Assembly (NCBI GenBank): GCA_963839645.1
Contig: CAWIVZ010000003.1
Coordinates: forward strand, 496,001-560,000
Direction: 5' to 3'
DNA: 64,000 nucleotides
Source of the DNA: PALSA-911 sp963839645
GTDB lineage: Bacteria > Pseudomonadota > Alphaproteobacteria > Acetobacterales > Acetobacteraceae
Under the pieces are notes generated by a model. The model worked only from the letters and a program-made list of their open reading frames with translations. It was not told where the DNA came from and ran no database searches. The position numbers and the translations under genes were made by a program. Numbering within the stretch: position 1 is the stretch's first letter; each line of letters begins with the position of its first letter. Positions 9,148-18,695 of the stretch are shown here, piece by piece.

Positions 9148-9994
9148 TCAGGCTTTCTCGCCGCCGCGTTCGCGGTAGTCCTTGAACGGCGCGTCGCGCT
9201 GGCTGAGCAGATCGCGGACGGACGAACCGTCGCGCTTGAACTGGGCCCGGTAGGCCAGGCTTGCCTCGGTGGTGAAGGCCAGGGCCTGCAGTTCGGTGCC
9301 GGAACGGATGGCGGCGCGCATGCCCATGATCTCCATGGCGCGATGCACGGTGCGCTTGTTGATCTGCAGCAGTTCGACGGGGATCAGCGTCATGCGCTCG
9401 GCGATGCCGAGCACGGCTTCCTCCAGTTCCGCGGCCGGATAGGCACGGTTGGCGAAGCCCATGCTGGCAGCCTCGGTGCCGGTGATCGCGTCGCCGGTCA
9501 GGTACATCTCCATGGCGTTGCGCATGCCCATCAGCCAGGGATGAAACTGGTTGTCCGGCGGGCTCATCAGCCGCACCGGCGGATAGCCGATCTTGCGCGT
9601 CCTCCGCGACGTAGACGAGGTCGCAGCCGGTCGCCAGTTCGCTGCCGCCGGCCAGGCAGAAGCCGTGCACCTGGGCGATCACCGGCTTGGCGAGGTCCCA
9701 GATCTTGAACCAGCCATCCACGACATGGCGCGGCCACTGGCCGGGGCCGGCGGGCGTGTAGTAGGGCTGGTCGACCTTGTTGTCGGCCGACAGATCATAG
9801 CCGGACGAGAAGCTCGGCCCGGCGCCGCGCAGGATCGTGACATGGATCGAGGGATCGGTGTCGGCCTGGGTCAGCGCGTCGATGATGGCGCCGCGCAGCG
9901 CGTTGTTCAGGGCGTTGCGCTTTTCCGGCCGGTTCATGGTGAGCCGGCGGACCCCGGGGCGGGGCGTGTCGATCAGCAAGACGTCTGCGGTCAT
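9148..9994 (-). CDS. enoyl-CoA hydratase/isomerase family protein, one frameshift
   Basis: Crotonase fold. N-part: RPEKRNALNNALRGAI, FSSGYDLSADN (first oxyanion strand) and FCLAGGSELATGCDLVYVAEDA (second oxyanion Gly region). The C-part continues in another frame as IGYPPVRLMSPPDN and MYLTGDAITGTEAASMGFAN. Joining them requires dropping one extra base near 9595 (GCG-C-AAG). About 281 residues. FSSGYDLSADN differs from the FCAGxDL form, so the exact reaction is uncertain. The ATG overlaps the preceding CoA-transferase stop by 4 nt (ATGA), showing co-transcription. Confidence 0.8.
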
Positions 9995-11199
9995 TGGGCG
10001 GCCTGTTCGGTTGGTTTGGTCAGGGCGATGGCGCCGGCGGCGGCGAGTTCGCCGATCTGCGGCTCGGTGTAGCCGTGCTGGCGCAGGACCTCGGCGGTAT
10101 GCTCGCCCAGCATCGGCGCATAGGCGCGTTTCGTGCCGTCGATCAGCTTCGGTGCGCCGGGAATATTGGGCAGCGGCACCTTCTGCGGCACGCCGGGCTG
10201 GCTCAGCCAGGCGATCAGGCCGGTGGCCCCGGTGTGATCGTGCGACAGGAAGTCGGCGTAGGTGTTCAGCCGCTCATGCATCAGCCGCGCCCTGGTCAGG
10301 ATCTCACTGAGCTGATCGTTGGTGTATTGCGCAACGATCGGGCGGACGATGGCATAGAGCGCGTCGGAATTGACGATGCGGTCGTCGCGCTCCCGAAAGC
10401 GCGGGTCGGCCGGCAGATCGTCGCGGCCGAAGGCGGTGCAGAAGCCCACCCACTCGAACGGCCGCACCACGGTGATGTTCATCCAGCCATCGGCGCTGCG
10501 GAAGATGCCTGACGGGGCGGCGCCCTGCAGCACCTCGCCGCCTTCCAGGTAGCTGCCCATCATGCGCACGCATTGCAGCAGGGCGGCGGCCTGCATCAGG
10601 CTGACGTCGATGAATTTCCCGCGGGGTTCGTCACGCCTGGCATAGAGCGCGGACGATACCGCCTGGAAGCCGAACATCGCCGTCATCATGTCCACCGGGA
10701 TCACCGGCACGCGGTGCGGCACGCCGTCTTCGCCCTTGTTCTCCAGCGTCAGGCCGGTGAAGGCCTGCAGCACCGGGTCCATCGCGGGGCGCTCGGCGAA
10801 CGGGCCGGTCTGGCCGAAGCCGGAAACCGACAGATAGATCACACGCGGATTGACCGCCGATATCGCTTCGTAACCAAAACCCAGCCGGCCGATGACGCCG
10901 GGGCGGAAGCCCTCGATGAACACGTCGGCATCGCGAACCAGCGCCCAGAGCGCCTGCTTGCCGCCGTCCGACTTCAAATCCAGCGCGACGCTGCGCTTGC
11001 CGATATTGGCGGGGATGGTGAAGGCGGTGTTGTCGCCATAGACCCTGCCCAGGGTGCGGCTCCAATCGCCGCCGGCGATCGGTTCCACCTTGATGACGTC
11101 CGCGCCGTTCTGCGCCAGCAACCCGCCGCAATAGGGGCCGGCGATGCCCTGGCTGAGATCGACCACCTTCAATCCGGCAAAAGGCGCTTCGTAGCTCAT
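9991..11199 (-). CDS. CaiB/BaiF family (class III) CoA-transferase
   Basis: A 402-residue family III CoA-transferase. It has N-terminal GLKVVDLSQGIAGPYCGGLLAQNGADVIKVEP, the catalytic-Asp region around AMDPVLQAFTGLT, DVFIEGFRPGVIGRLG and a Gly-rich SYLEGGEVLQG loop. It should move CoA between a carboxylic acid and an acyl-CoA donor such as succinyl-CoA, activating the substrate for the downstream hydratase and SDR. Start is ATG at 11199. It overlaps the hydratase start by 4 nt. A large palindromic repeat lies upstream and separates it from the amidohydrolase gene. Confidence 0.9.
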   Translation of the reverse strand: MSYEAPFAGLKVVDLSQGIAGPYCGGLLAQNGADVIKVEPIAGGDWSRTLGRVYGDNTAFTIPANIGKRSVALDLKSDGGKQALWALVRDADVFIEGFRPGVIGRLGFGYEAISAVNPRVIYLSVSGFGQTGPFAERPAMDPVLQAFTGLTLENKGEDGVPHRVPVIPVDMMTAMFGFQAVSSALYARRDEPRGKFIDVSLMQAAALLQCVRMMGSYLEGGEVLQGAAPSGIFRSADGWMNITVVRPFEWVGFCTAFGRDDLPADPRFRERDDRIVNSDALYAIVRPIVAQYTNDQLSEILTRARLMHERLNTYADFLSHDHTGATGLIAWLSQPGVPQKVPLPNIPGAPKLIDGTKRAYAPMLGEHTAEVLRQHGYTEPQIGELAAAGAIALTKPTEQAAQ

Positions 11200-11246
11200 G
11201 TCGTCGTTCCCGGTGCAACGGCGGTTGGGAAGGGAAGCAAGGTAAG

Positions 11247-11431
11247 GGGACGCTGCCCCCTTAACCCCGCCAAAGGGCTCGCCCTTTGGAAACCCTTCAC
11301 TTGTTTTCTTGGAGAAGGGGGCTTTTGAAGCCGTGCTGCGGCACGGACCGGGAAAGCCCCCTTCTCCAAGAAAACAGTCATGTGTCCAGAGGCGAGCCTC
11401 TGGCGGGGGTCCAGGGGGCAGAGCCCCCTGG
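11247..11431. repeat. composite intergenic palindromic repeat
   Basis: Five nested hairpins packed into 185 bp. From left: AAGGGG/CCCCTT-type stem (about 11245-11262); CCAAAGGG-CTCG-CCCTTTGG (11270-11289); a perfect 24-bp inverted repeat (arms 11302-11325 and 11353-11376) whose loop holds CCGTGC-TGCG-GCACGG; CCAGAGGC-GA-GCCTCTGG (11387-11404); CCAGGGGG-CAGAG-CCCCCTGG (11411-11431). The order is nearly mirror-symmetrical about the central stem. No transposase is present. It resembles the GGGGGC-type intergenic palindromes I recall from Acetobacteraceae. A short relative (CCGGGGGC-TCT-GCCCCCGG) is at 29229-29247. Confidence 0.85.
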
Positions 11432-11441
11432 CCTTGCTTGC

Positions 11442-12648
11442 CTATCCCACCCGCTGAGGCGCAGGCACGTCGATGTTGAAGAACCGAGCCGCGTTCAGGC
11501 CGAGCACCTTGGCGCGTTGCGTGTCGGTCAGGTTCGGCATGGTGCGTTCGATCGCCTCGGCCGAGTGCGGCCAGGTGCCTTCGTGATGCGGGTAGTCGTT
11601 GGCCCAGCAGAAGTTGTCGATCAGGCTGAAGGGTTCCGCCAGGGCCAGGCCGGACGGGTCTTCCTGGAAGCGTGGCCAAGCCATGCGCCCGGTAATAGTC
11701 GCTCGGCAGGCCCTGCAGCTTCGGCCGCACCCACATGTGGTGCTTGCGATAGGCCTCATCCATCGCGTCCAGCAGCCAGGGCACCCAGCCGATGCCGGCC
11801 TCGATGGTGGCGAAGCGCAGGCCCTTGAACCGTTCCAGCACGCCGGAGGCGCACAGATTGGCCACCGGCTCGATCGTCGGCGACAGCGAGTGGGTCACGT
11901 AGTTGATCACCGCGCCGCCGTTGCCGCGCGCGGCGCGCGGGTCGCGGCCGGTGGAGACGTGGAAGGTGATCGGCAGGTCGGCTTCCTGGATCAGCGCCCA
12001 CATCGGATCGAAATGCGGCAGGTTGTAGTTGACGTGGTCGACGTCATGCGCCGCCCCAGATCGGCTTGCACGGCAGCGACAGGGCACGGAAGCCCATCTT
12101 CGCGACACGCTCGATCTCGGCCATGGCGCCTCGCAGGTCGCCGGTGGCGATCGCGGCGACCGGCAGCATGCTGTCCGGGTGGGCGCCGAACTGTTCCCAC
12201 GCCCAGTCGTTCCACACCGCGCATTGCGCGTTGGCGAACACCGGGTCGGGCGTGGCCCACATCGCCAGGCCCTTGTTGGGGAAGATGATCTCGACATCGA
12301 CGCCGTCGCCGCGATTGTCCTTGATGCGATCGGCCACGTCGGCGCCGGCCTTCGAGCGCACCCAGTCCTCGCCCTCGAAGCTCGATGACGCGGACGCGGT
12401 CGGGGCGATAGCCCTCGCAATAGCGCCACTGCACGCCCTGCTCATCGGTGATGATGCGCGGCACGCGTTCCTTGATATTTCGCATCGATCCGCTTTTCCC
12501 ACAGGTCGGGCGGCTCGTTGGCGTGGCTGTCGGTGGACACCATGAAATATTTCTTCGGGTCGCCGACGCGGGCGGTGCGGGCCCAGCCGGTGTGGCCGGG
12601 TGTTTCCAGCCGCCACAGATTCGGCGGGTTGATGGCGACTTCGTTCAT
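11442..12648 (-). CDS. amidohydrolase (metal-dependent TIM-barrel hydrolase), four frameshifts
   Basis: Pieces in all three frames join into one amidohydrolase-2 family protein of about 400 residues. In order: FMVSTDSHANEPPDLWEKRI (first metal motif), NIKERVPRIITDEQGVQWR, VEIIFPNKGLAMWATPDPVF, GFRALSLPCKPIWGG, PITFHVSTGRDPR (metal His), GLRFATIEAGIGWVPWLLDA, and NDYPHHEGTWPHS with LGLNAARFFNI at the end. Four single extra bases (about 12478, 12380, 12051 and 11674) account for every break. AGGAG lies 7 nt before ATG 12648. Relatives act as decarboxylases (ACMSD/OHCU type) or hydrolases. It is probably functional in vivo and broken only in the assembly. Confidence 0.75.
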
Positions 12649-12663
12649 CGATGTCTCCTGTAT

Positions 12664-13104
12664 TTATAAGGTTTTCCATTGGACGAGTGTGAACGGGGGC
12701 GAGGCGTCGTGGTGATGCTCGAACACCGCCTCGACGGCGGCGCCGATCGTAACGGTCTGCTTCGGATCGCCGAGCAGGTTGCCGATCATGCGGATGTTGC
12801 CGTATTGCGGCAGTTCGACCAGCACGATGATGTAGGGGCCGTGGCCCTTCAGCGCCGGGTGCACCGGATGCCAGGCGCGTTCCCAGCTGTAGATGCGGCC
12901 TTTGCCCTCGATCTTCTCCCAGCCCATGTCGAAGCTGCGGCAATGGTGGCACATCCATTCCGGCCCCCACTGCCAGCCCTTGCAGGCGTTGCAGCGCTGG
13001 ACCCAGAGTTCGCCCTTGTGCGCACCTTCCCAGTATTGCGTGCCGAGGCCGTCGACCTCGGGCACGGGGATGGGCAGGCCCGGCGGAAGATAGGACGCGC
13101 TCAC
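12664..13104 (-). CDS. DUF35 / OB-fold zinc-ribbon acyl-CoA-associated protein
   Basis: A 146-residue two-domain protein. The N-terminal rubredoxin-like zinc ribbon has CNAC and CHHC pairs about 15 residues apart, followed by an OB-fold that opens GKGRIYSWERAWHPVHP. Start is GTG at 13104, overlapping the thiolase stop by 4 nt (GTGA), so translation is coupled. DUF35 proteins form tight complexes with thiolase-like partners, for example ChsH2 with the Ltp2 aldolase, or the archaeal thiolase/HMG-CoA synthase complex. Here it is almost certainly the partner of the adjacent thiolase. Confidence 0.88.
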   Translation of the reverse strand: MSASYLPPGLPIPVPEVDGLGTQYWEGAHKGELWVQRCNACKGWQWGPEWMCHHCRSFDMGWEKIEGKGRIYSWERAWHPVHPALKGHGPYIIVLVELPQYGNIRMIGNLLGDPKQTVTIGAAVEAVFEHHHDASPPFTLVQWKTL

Positions 13105-14295
13105 AGCGTGGCCTCCGATCCGAAAATACAGTTGCTGACAGGTGTAACCATCGGTCCGGCGATGACCATGGAGACATCGACTTTCGGCACCTGGGCGGTC
13201 GAGGTGCCGCGCAGCTGGCGCACCGCCTCGATCTGCAGTTCGAGGCCGTGCATGTAGCACTCCGCCAGGTTGCCGCCGCTGGTGTTCAGCGGCAGCTTGC
13301 CGGTCGGGGCGAGCAGGTTTTCCAGCACGAGGAACTCGTTGCATTCCTCCGGCTTGCAGAACCCGTGCTCGACCAGGCTCATCAGCACGCCGCCGGTGAA
13401 GTTCTCGTAGCACTGCAGCACGTCCACGTCCGACGGCTTGATGCCGGCCATTTCGTAGAGCCGCGGCGCGACGGTCGCGAAGGTGGAGGAGCCGTAGTTC
13501 GGCACGTTGTGGGACGGCGCGCCGGCCGCGATGGTCCGAGCCTGCCGGCGGCGCCGAGCAGATAGGCCGGCTGGTGCGGGAAGTCCTTCGCCCGCTCGGC
13601 CGGCACCACCATCACCGCGGCGGCGCCGTCGTTCTCCTGGCAGCAATCGAACAGGTGGAACGGCTCGACGATCCAGCGCGAGGCGTCGTAGGTCGCCTCG
13701 TCCAGCGGCCGGCCGTACATCACGGCGCGCGGGTTGGACTGGGCGTGGTGGTAGGAGGCCAGCGCGATGGCGCGCAGCGCTTCCTGCTTGACGCCGTGAT
13801 CGTGCATGAAGCGCATCGTCTTCATGGCGAAGCTCTGCGCCGGCGACATCAGGCCGTAGGGGGCCATCACGCCGTCGTCGCCGGCGATGGTGGGCGAGCG
13901 GCGCCCTGGCCGAAGCGGGCGAACTGGCCCTGCGCCAGCGAGCGGAACACCACCACGCAATCGGCCATGCCCGCCGATCACGGCCGCCGCGGCATTGCCG
14001 ACCGCCGCCGCCACCGCCGCCGCCGCCGCCGCCCCAGTACATGTTGGAGAAGCGCAGTTCCTTGGTGCCGAGCGCCGCCGCCAGGCGGGACGGGTCGTTG
14101 CGGTCGTTGCTGTAGGACGCGAAGCCGTCGATGTCGCGCGGGTCTGATGCCGGCGTCGTCGCAGGCGTTCATGATCGCCATCAGCGCCAGCTTGAATTCC
14201 GAATGCGGCGCCATGCCATGCTTGTAATAGTCGGTCTCGCCGATGCCGACGATCGCCACCTTGCCGCGCAGGCTGCGGGCGTTGCTTGAACTCAT
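13101..14295 (-). CDS. thiolase / lipid-transfer-protein-like (SCP-x) enzyme, about five frameshifts
   Basis: Assembled from three frames, about 395 residues. It starts VAIVGIGETDYYKHG and continues DIDGFASYSNDRND, a long Gly run after NMYW, then MADCVVVFRSLAQGQ, FMHDHGVKQEALRAIALASY, VNPRAVMYG-like sequence, FDCCQENDGAAAVMVVP, LQCYENFTGGVLMSLVEHGF and PLNTSGGNLAECYMHGL. This is the non-condensing SCP-x/Ltp subgroup, often aldolases or thiolases acting on branched or steroid side-chain acyl-CoAs. Breaks lie near 14147, 14000, 13973, 13905 and 13545. GAGGGAGAGAG precedes ATG 14295. It is the first gene of the catabolic cluster and pairs with the DUF35 gene. Confidence 0.8.
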
Positions 14296-14507
14296 TCTCT
14301 CTCCCTCAGCCGCGTTGATACGGCCATTGTCGAACTCGGCGGCGCTGCCGCGATCCTGGTTAGGCGGATAGCCTACTCACGAGTAGAGGCGCTTGCAAAG
14401 GGTCATTACGAGCCATCCCGCCATCCCAACGATGGCGTAACCGAAGCTTCTTCACGGCATGCTTGCGCGGGCGAGACAGCAAGGCATTGGCTGACTATAA
14501 GGCGCGC

Positions 14508-15708
14508 ATGGCCCCGATCCGATTGCTGACCTTCTCCACGCTGTTTCCCAACAGCATCCAGCCAAACCACGGCATTTTCGTGCAGAACCGCCTCCGCCAT
14601 CTGGTTGCGAGCGGCGAGGCGGTCAGCACCGTGGTTGCGCCGGTGCCGTTTTTTCCTTTCACTTCGCCGCGCTTCGGCGCCTGGGCGAAGCACGCTGCCG
14701 TGCCCCGGATTGAACAGCGGTATGGCCTTACCATCCATCATCCGCGTTATCTGGTGATCCCGAAGGTCGGCATGACGATCGCGCCCTGGCTGCTGTATCG
14801 GGCGGCGCTGCCCTACATCGCCGGGCTGATTGCCAAGGGGGCGCAATTCGATGCGATCGACGCGCATTATTTCTACCCCGACGGCGTCGCCGCGGTGTGG
14901 ATCGGCCGCAAGTTGAACCTTCCGGTGGTGGTTACCGCCCGGGGCACGGATGTGAACCTGATCCCGCAATACCCTCGTCCACGCCGGATGCTGCAACAGG
15001 CGATCGCCGGCGCCGACGCGGTGGTCGGTGTCAGCTCGGCGCTTCGCGACGTGCTGCTGGAGCTTGGCGCCGATCCGGCCAAGGCCGTCACGCTGCGCAA
15101 CGGCGTGGAGACCGACGTGTTCCGCCCGCTGCCGGATCGTGACGCCATCCGCGCCGGCCTCGGACTGACGCGCAAGACGCTGATCTCCGTCGGCTACCTG
15201 ATCGACCGCAAGGGCCATCACCGCACGATCGAGGCGATGAAGCGCCTGCCGGAATTCGAGCTGATCATCGCAGGCGAGGGGCCGGACCGCGCGAAGCTGC
15301 AGGCGCAGATAGACCAGGGGGGCCTGGCGGACCGGGTGCGTCTGCTCGGCTCGCGCCCCCACGCCGAGCTTCCCGCGCTCTACAACGCGGCCGACGCGAT
15401 GGTGCTGGCATCCTCGCGCGAGGGCTGGGCGAACGTGCTGCTGGAAGCCATGGCCTGCGGCACTCCGGTGGTCGCCAGCAATATCTGGGGCAACCCGGAA
15501 GTGGTGCAGGACCGCAATGCCGGGGTGATCTACGACCCGAACACGCCGGAAGGCATCGTCGCGGGCGTGCGCGACTTATTTGCTGATCCGCCCACCCGGG
15601 CCGCAACACGGGCCTACGCCGAGCCGTTCAGCTGGGATGAGACGACGGACGGGCCAGCTGGCGCTGTTCCGGCGGGTGATCGCCGAGTACCGGCGTCGGC
15701 CGTCGTAG
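14508..15708 (+). CDS. glycosyltransferase family 4 protein, one frameshift
   Basis: GT-B fold retaining glycosyltransferase of about 399 residues. The N-domain has FPNSIQPNHGIFVQNRL and DAIDAHYFYPDGVAA. The C-domain has VGYLIDRKGHHRTIEAMKRL, LIIAGEGPDRAKLQ, LGSRPHAELPALYNAADAMV and the donor-binding EX7E pattern in SREGWANVLLEAMACGTPVV. An extra G near 15646 displaces the last residues, which should read GQLALFRRVIAEYRRRPS then TAG at 15706-15708. Start at 14508 is preferred over the upstream in-frame ATG 14463 because homology begins there. Probably builds a surface glycan or lipid-linked sugar. Confidence 0.85.
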
Positions 15709-15762
15709 CGACGCGGCATGGCGAGCACGGGCGGGGCACACCTCTCCCGCGAAGCACGCGCC

Positions 15763-16537
15763 CTACGCCCCGCGCCAGACCGGCGAACGCTTGCTCAGAA
15801 ACGCGTCCATGCCTTCGCGGAAATCGGCGCTGGTGTAGCATTTCACGATCAGGTCCTCGTCGGTGTGATCGCCCTCGCCCAGGCGGCGCAGGGCTTCCTT
15901 GGTTACACTCAGCGTCAGCGGCGCGTGGCCGGCGATCAGTTGCGCGAGTTCGGTCGCGCGAACGGCAAGGGCGTCGGCGTCCGGCAGCACTTCGCTCAAC
16001 AGGCCGATTTTCTGGGCCTCCTCGGCGTCCACGAGGCGGGCGGTGAAGATGATGTCCTTCACCCGGGCCGGGCCGATCAGGGCCGACAGCCGGGCGTAGT
16101 TGGACATCGACAGGCAATTTCCCAGCGTGCGGGCGATGGGGAAGCCGAACCGGGCGTTGGCGGCGCCGATCCGCAGGTCGCAGCAGGCAGCGATGGCAGC
16201 ACCGCCGCCGGTGCAGGCGCCGGCGATGGCGGCGATGCTGGGCACGCGGCAGCGTTCCAACGCGTTCAACACCCGGTCGATCCGCGCCTCGTAGGCGATG
16301 CCGTCCTCCGGTTTGCTGAAGGCGCGGAACTGGGAGATGTCGGTGCCGGCGGCGAAGGCCTTTTCACCCATGCCGGTGAGGATCAGGGCGCGCATCGACG
16401 GGGTCTTCGTGCGCCTGGGCGCAGATCTCCGCCAGGCGCTCGTACATCGGGAAGGTCAGCGCGTTGCGCGCCTGCGGCCGGTTGAAGACGATGCGGCCGA
16501 TGCCGTCCTGCACCTCATAGAGAAGTTCGTCGGTCAT
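15763..16537 (-). CDS. enoyl-CoA hydratase/isomerase family protein, one frameshift
   Basis: Crotonase-family protein, about 257 residues. The N-end in one frame reads MTDELLYEVQDGIGRIVFNRPQ and ARNALTFPMYERLAEICAQA. The rest is in another frame: MRALILTGMGEKAFAAGTDISQF, ACTGGGAAIAACCDLRI and FREGMDAFLSKRSPVWRG. One extra C in a CCCC run near 16410 explains the break. The FAAGTDI and GACTGGGAAI oxyanion segments are intact, while the second catalytic Glu position of classical hydratases is not obvious, so it may be an isomerase or hydrolase variant. It lies alone, convergent with the glycosyltransferase. Confidence 0.82.
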
Positions 16538-16892
16538 GGGCTGTCCTGTCTTGATTGGAGGGGGCGCTCACGGAACCTATCAACCCGCCGGTATCCTGGC
16601 CACCTGAGGCCACCCCGGTCCGATTCGCATCCCTTTACCCGACTCCCACGCTCAGGTAAGACTCTGCGTAGTTGTGTTCCAGCGCGCGTGGATGCCTGGG
16701 CAGTCATGAATTCTCGCTCCGCCGTGCCGGTATCGCTGGTTTGCCCTGGCGGATGGTTGAAGGAGCGAGGGTTTGCTCCTAGGTTCCCGGCCAACACGCC
16801 AGAAGCCGGATCGGAACTGCCCGGTTTGCCGGGCCAACAACAGGCCAGCGGCACCGAAAGGCAGTCTTTCTGGTGAGGGAGAGGAGTTCGTC
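16538..16892. other. 355-bp intergenic region before the oxidoreductase operon
   Basis: No gene is supported. Two small hairpins are visible: AGGAGC-N8-GCTCCT (16761-16780) and CCCGG-TTTG-CCGGG (about 16819-16832). They precede the TTG start at 16893 and could lie in the 5' leader of the korAB operon. No riboswitch consensus was recognised. Confidence 0.4.
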
Positions 16893-18695
16893 TTGCAGCC
16901 GACCGATATTCGTGATCCCGACTATTTCCATAGAGTGGTCGATTGCCAGTGGGCCTGTCCCGCGCATACCCCGGTCCCCGAGTATATCCGCCTGATCGCC
17001 GACGGCCGCTATGCCGACGCGTATATGATCAACTGGAAATCCAACGTCTTTCCGGGCGTTCTGGGCCGCACCTGCGACCGTCCGTGCGAGCCGGCCTGCC
17101 GCCGCGGCCGGGTGGACGAGGAGCCGGTGGCGATCTGCCGGCTGAAGCGCGTCGCCGCCGACTACAAGGGCGACGTCTCGGCCCGCATGCCGCCCAGGCC
17201 CACGACCCGCAACGGCAAGCGGATTGCCCTGGTGGGCGCCGGCCCGGCCTCGCTGACCGTGGCGCGCGACCTGGCGCCGCTCGGCTATGAAATCGTGATG
17301 TTCGACGGCGAGCCCCGCGCCGGCGGCTTCATCCGCAGCCAGATCCCGAAGTTCCGCCTGCCCGAGGAAGTGATCGACGAGGAGGTCGGCTACATCGTCG
17401 ATCTCGGGATCGAGACCCGCTACGGCCAGCGAATCGACAGCCTGAAGGGCCTGCTGGCCGACAATTACGATGCGGTCTTCGTCGGCTGCGGCGCTCCGCG
17501 CGGCCGCGACCTCGACATCCCCGGCCGCAAGGAAGCTGCCGCGAACATCCATATCGGCATCGATTGGCTGTCCTCGGTTTCGTTTGGCCATGTCACCAGC
17601 ATCGGCCGGCGCGTCATCGTGCTTGGCGGCGGCAACACCGCGATGGATTGCTGCCGGTCCTCCCGCCGCCTGGGCGGGGAGCAGGTGAAGGTGATCGTGC
17701 GCAGCGGTTTCGCCGAAATGAAGGCGTCGCCCTGGGAAAAGGAAGACGCGCTGCACGAGGACATCCCCATCCTCGACTTCATGGTGCCCAAGGAGTTCGT
17801 GCACGAACAGGGCAAGCTGACGGGCATGATGTTCGAGAAGGTGCGCGCGGAATACGACGACAAGGGCCGCCGCAAGCTGATCCCGACCGGCGAGCCGGAT
17901 ACCTTCGTCGAGGCCGATGACGTGCTGATCGCCGTCGGCCAGGAGAACGCGTTCCCCTGGATCGAGGCGGATGCCGGGCTGGAATTCGACAAATGGGGCA
18001 TGCCCAAGGTGGACGAGACCACCTTCCAATCCACCAATCCCAAGGTGTTCTTCGGCGGTGACGCCGCCTTCGGCCCGAAGAACATCATCTGGGCCGTCGC
18101 GCACGGGCACCAGGCGGCGATCTCCATCCATAAATTCTGCGAGGGCGAGGATGTCGCCGCCCGGCCGGCGCCGATGGTCACGCTGGTCAGCCAGAAGATG
18201 GGCATCCATGAGTGGAGCTACGACAACGACATCTCCAACGACGACCGCTTCAAGGTGCCGTTGAAGGACAAGGAAGTCGCGCTGCGCTCGATCAAGACCG
18301 AGGTGGAACTGGGCTTTGACGACAAGCTCGCCTTCAAGGAAGCCCAGCGCTGCCTGAACTGCGATGTGCAGACGGTGTTCACCGAGCAGGCCTGCATCGA
18401 GTGCGATGCCTGCGTCGATATCTGCCCGGTGGATTGCATCACCTTCACCGAGAACGGCGAAGAAGCCGAACTGCGGGTACGGCTGACCGCGCCGGCGAAT
18501 AACCTGACCCAGGAACTCTACGTCTCCGACGCGCTGAAGACCGGCCGGATCATGGCGAAGGACGAAGACCTTTGCCTGCATTGCGGGCTTTGCGCCGAAC
18601 GCTGCCCCACCGGTGCGTGGGACATGCAGCGCTTCCTGTTCGATATGACCCAAGCTGCCACGATGAAGGCGGAACACGCATGCTCCAGAAGCTAG
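16893..18695 (+). CDS. GltD-like FAD/NAD(P) oxidoreductase with ferredoxin clusters, electron-transfer subunit of the 2-oxoacid oxidoreductase
   Basis: A 600-residue protein. The N-terminal Fe-S region (CQWACPAHTPVPEYI, CDRPCEPACRRG) and the dinucleotide folds (VGAGPASLTVARDLAPLGYE; VIVLGGGNTAMDCCRSSRRLG) match the GltD/NADPH-dependent glutamate synthase small-subunit family. The C-terminus adds two 4Fe-4S motifs (CIECDACVDICPVDC and CLHCGLCAERCPTG). Start is TTG at 16893 with GGAGAGGAG about 7 nt upstream. It overlaps the next gene by 16 nt. It probably passes electrons between NAD(P)H and the KorAB catalytic subunits, so the complex would couple 2-oxoacid oxidation to NAD(P) instead of free ferredoxin (inference). 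Confidence 0.85.
   Translation: MQPTDIRDPDYFHRVVDCQWACPAHTPVPEYIRLIADGRYADAYMINWKSNVFPGVLGRTCDRPCEPACRRGRVDEEPVAICRLKRVAADYKGDVSARMPPRPTTRNGKRIALVGAGPASLTVARDLAPLGYEIVMFDGEPRAGGFIRSQIPKFRLPEEVIDEEVGYIVDLGIETRYGQRIDSLKGLLADNYDAVFVGCGAPRGRDLDIPGRKEAAANIHIGIDWLSSVSFGHVTSIGRRVIVLGGGNTAMDCCRSSRRLGGEQVKVIVRSGFAEMKASPWEKEDALHEDIPILDFMVPKEFVHEQGKLTGMMFEKVRAEYDDKGRRKLIPTGEPDTFVEADDVLIAVGQENAFPWIEADAGLEFDKWGMPKVDETTFQSTNPKVFFGGDAAFGPKNIIWAVAHGHQAAISIHKFCEGEDVAARPAPMVTLVSQKMGIHEWSYDNDISNDDRFKVPLKDKEVALRSIKTEVELGFDDKLAFKEAQRCLNCDVQTVFTEQACIECDACVDICPVDCITFTENGEEAELRVRLTAPANNLTQELYVSDALKTGRIMAKDEDLCLHCGLCAERCPTGAWDMQRFLFDMTQAATMKAEHACSRS

Noticed and set aside
8348..9994. 548-codon hydratase-SDR fusion
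   Set aside because: The middle section is out-of-frame translation; the fusion arises from the extra base near 9595, and the SDR has its own start with a ribosome site.
11302..11376. Terminal inverted repeats of an insertion sequence
   Set aside because: Arms are only 27 nt apart with no transposase and no target duplication; better described as a palindromic repeat.
9991..12429. 812-codon frame joining amidohydrolase and CoA-transferase
   Set aside because: It reads through the palindromic repeat in a nonsense frame; the CoA-transferase has its own ATG at 11199.
16779..18677. 632-codon frame antisense to the GltD-like gene
   Set aside because: Mirror of strong GC3 codon bias; the sense strand carries all Fe-S and dinucleotide motifs.
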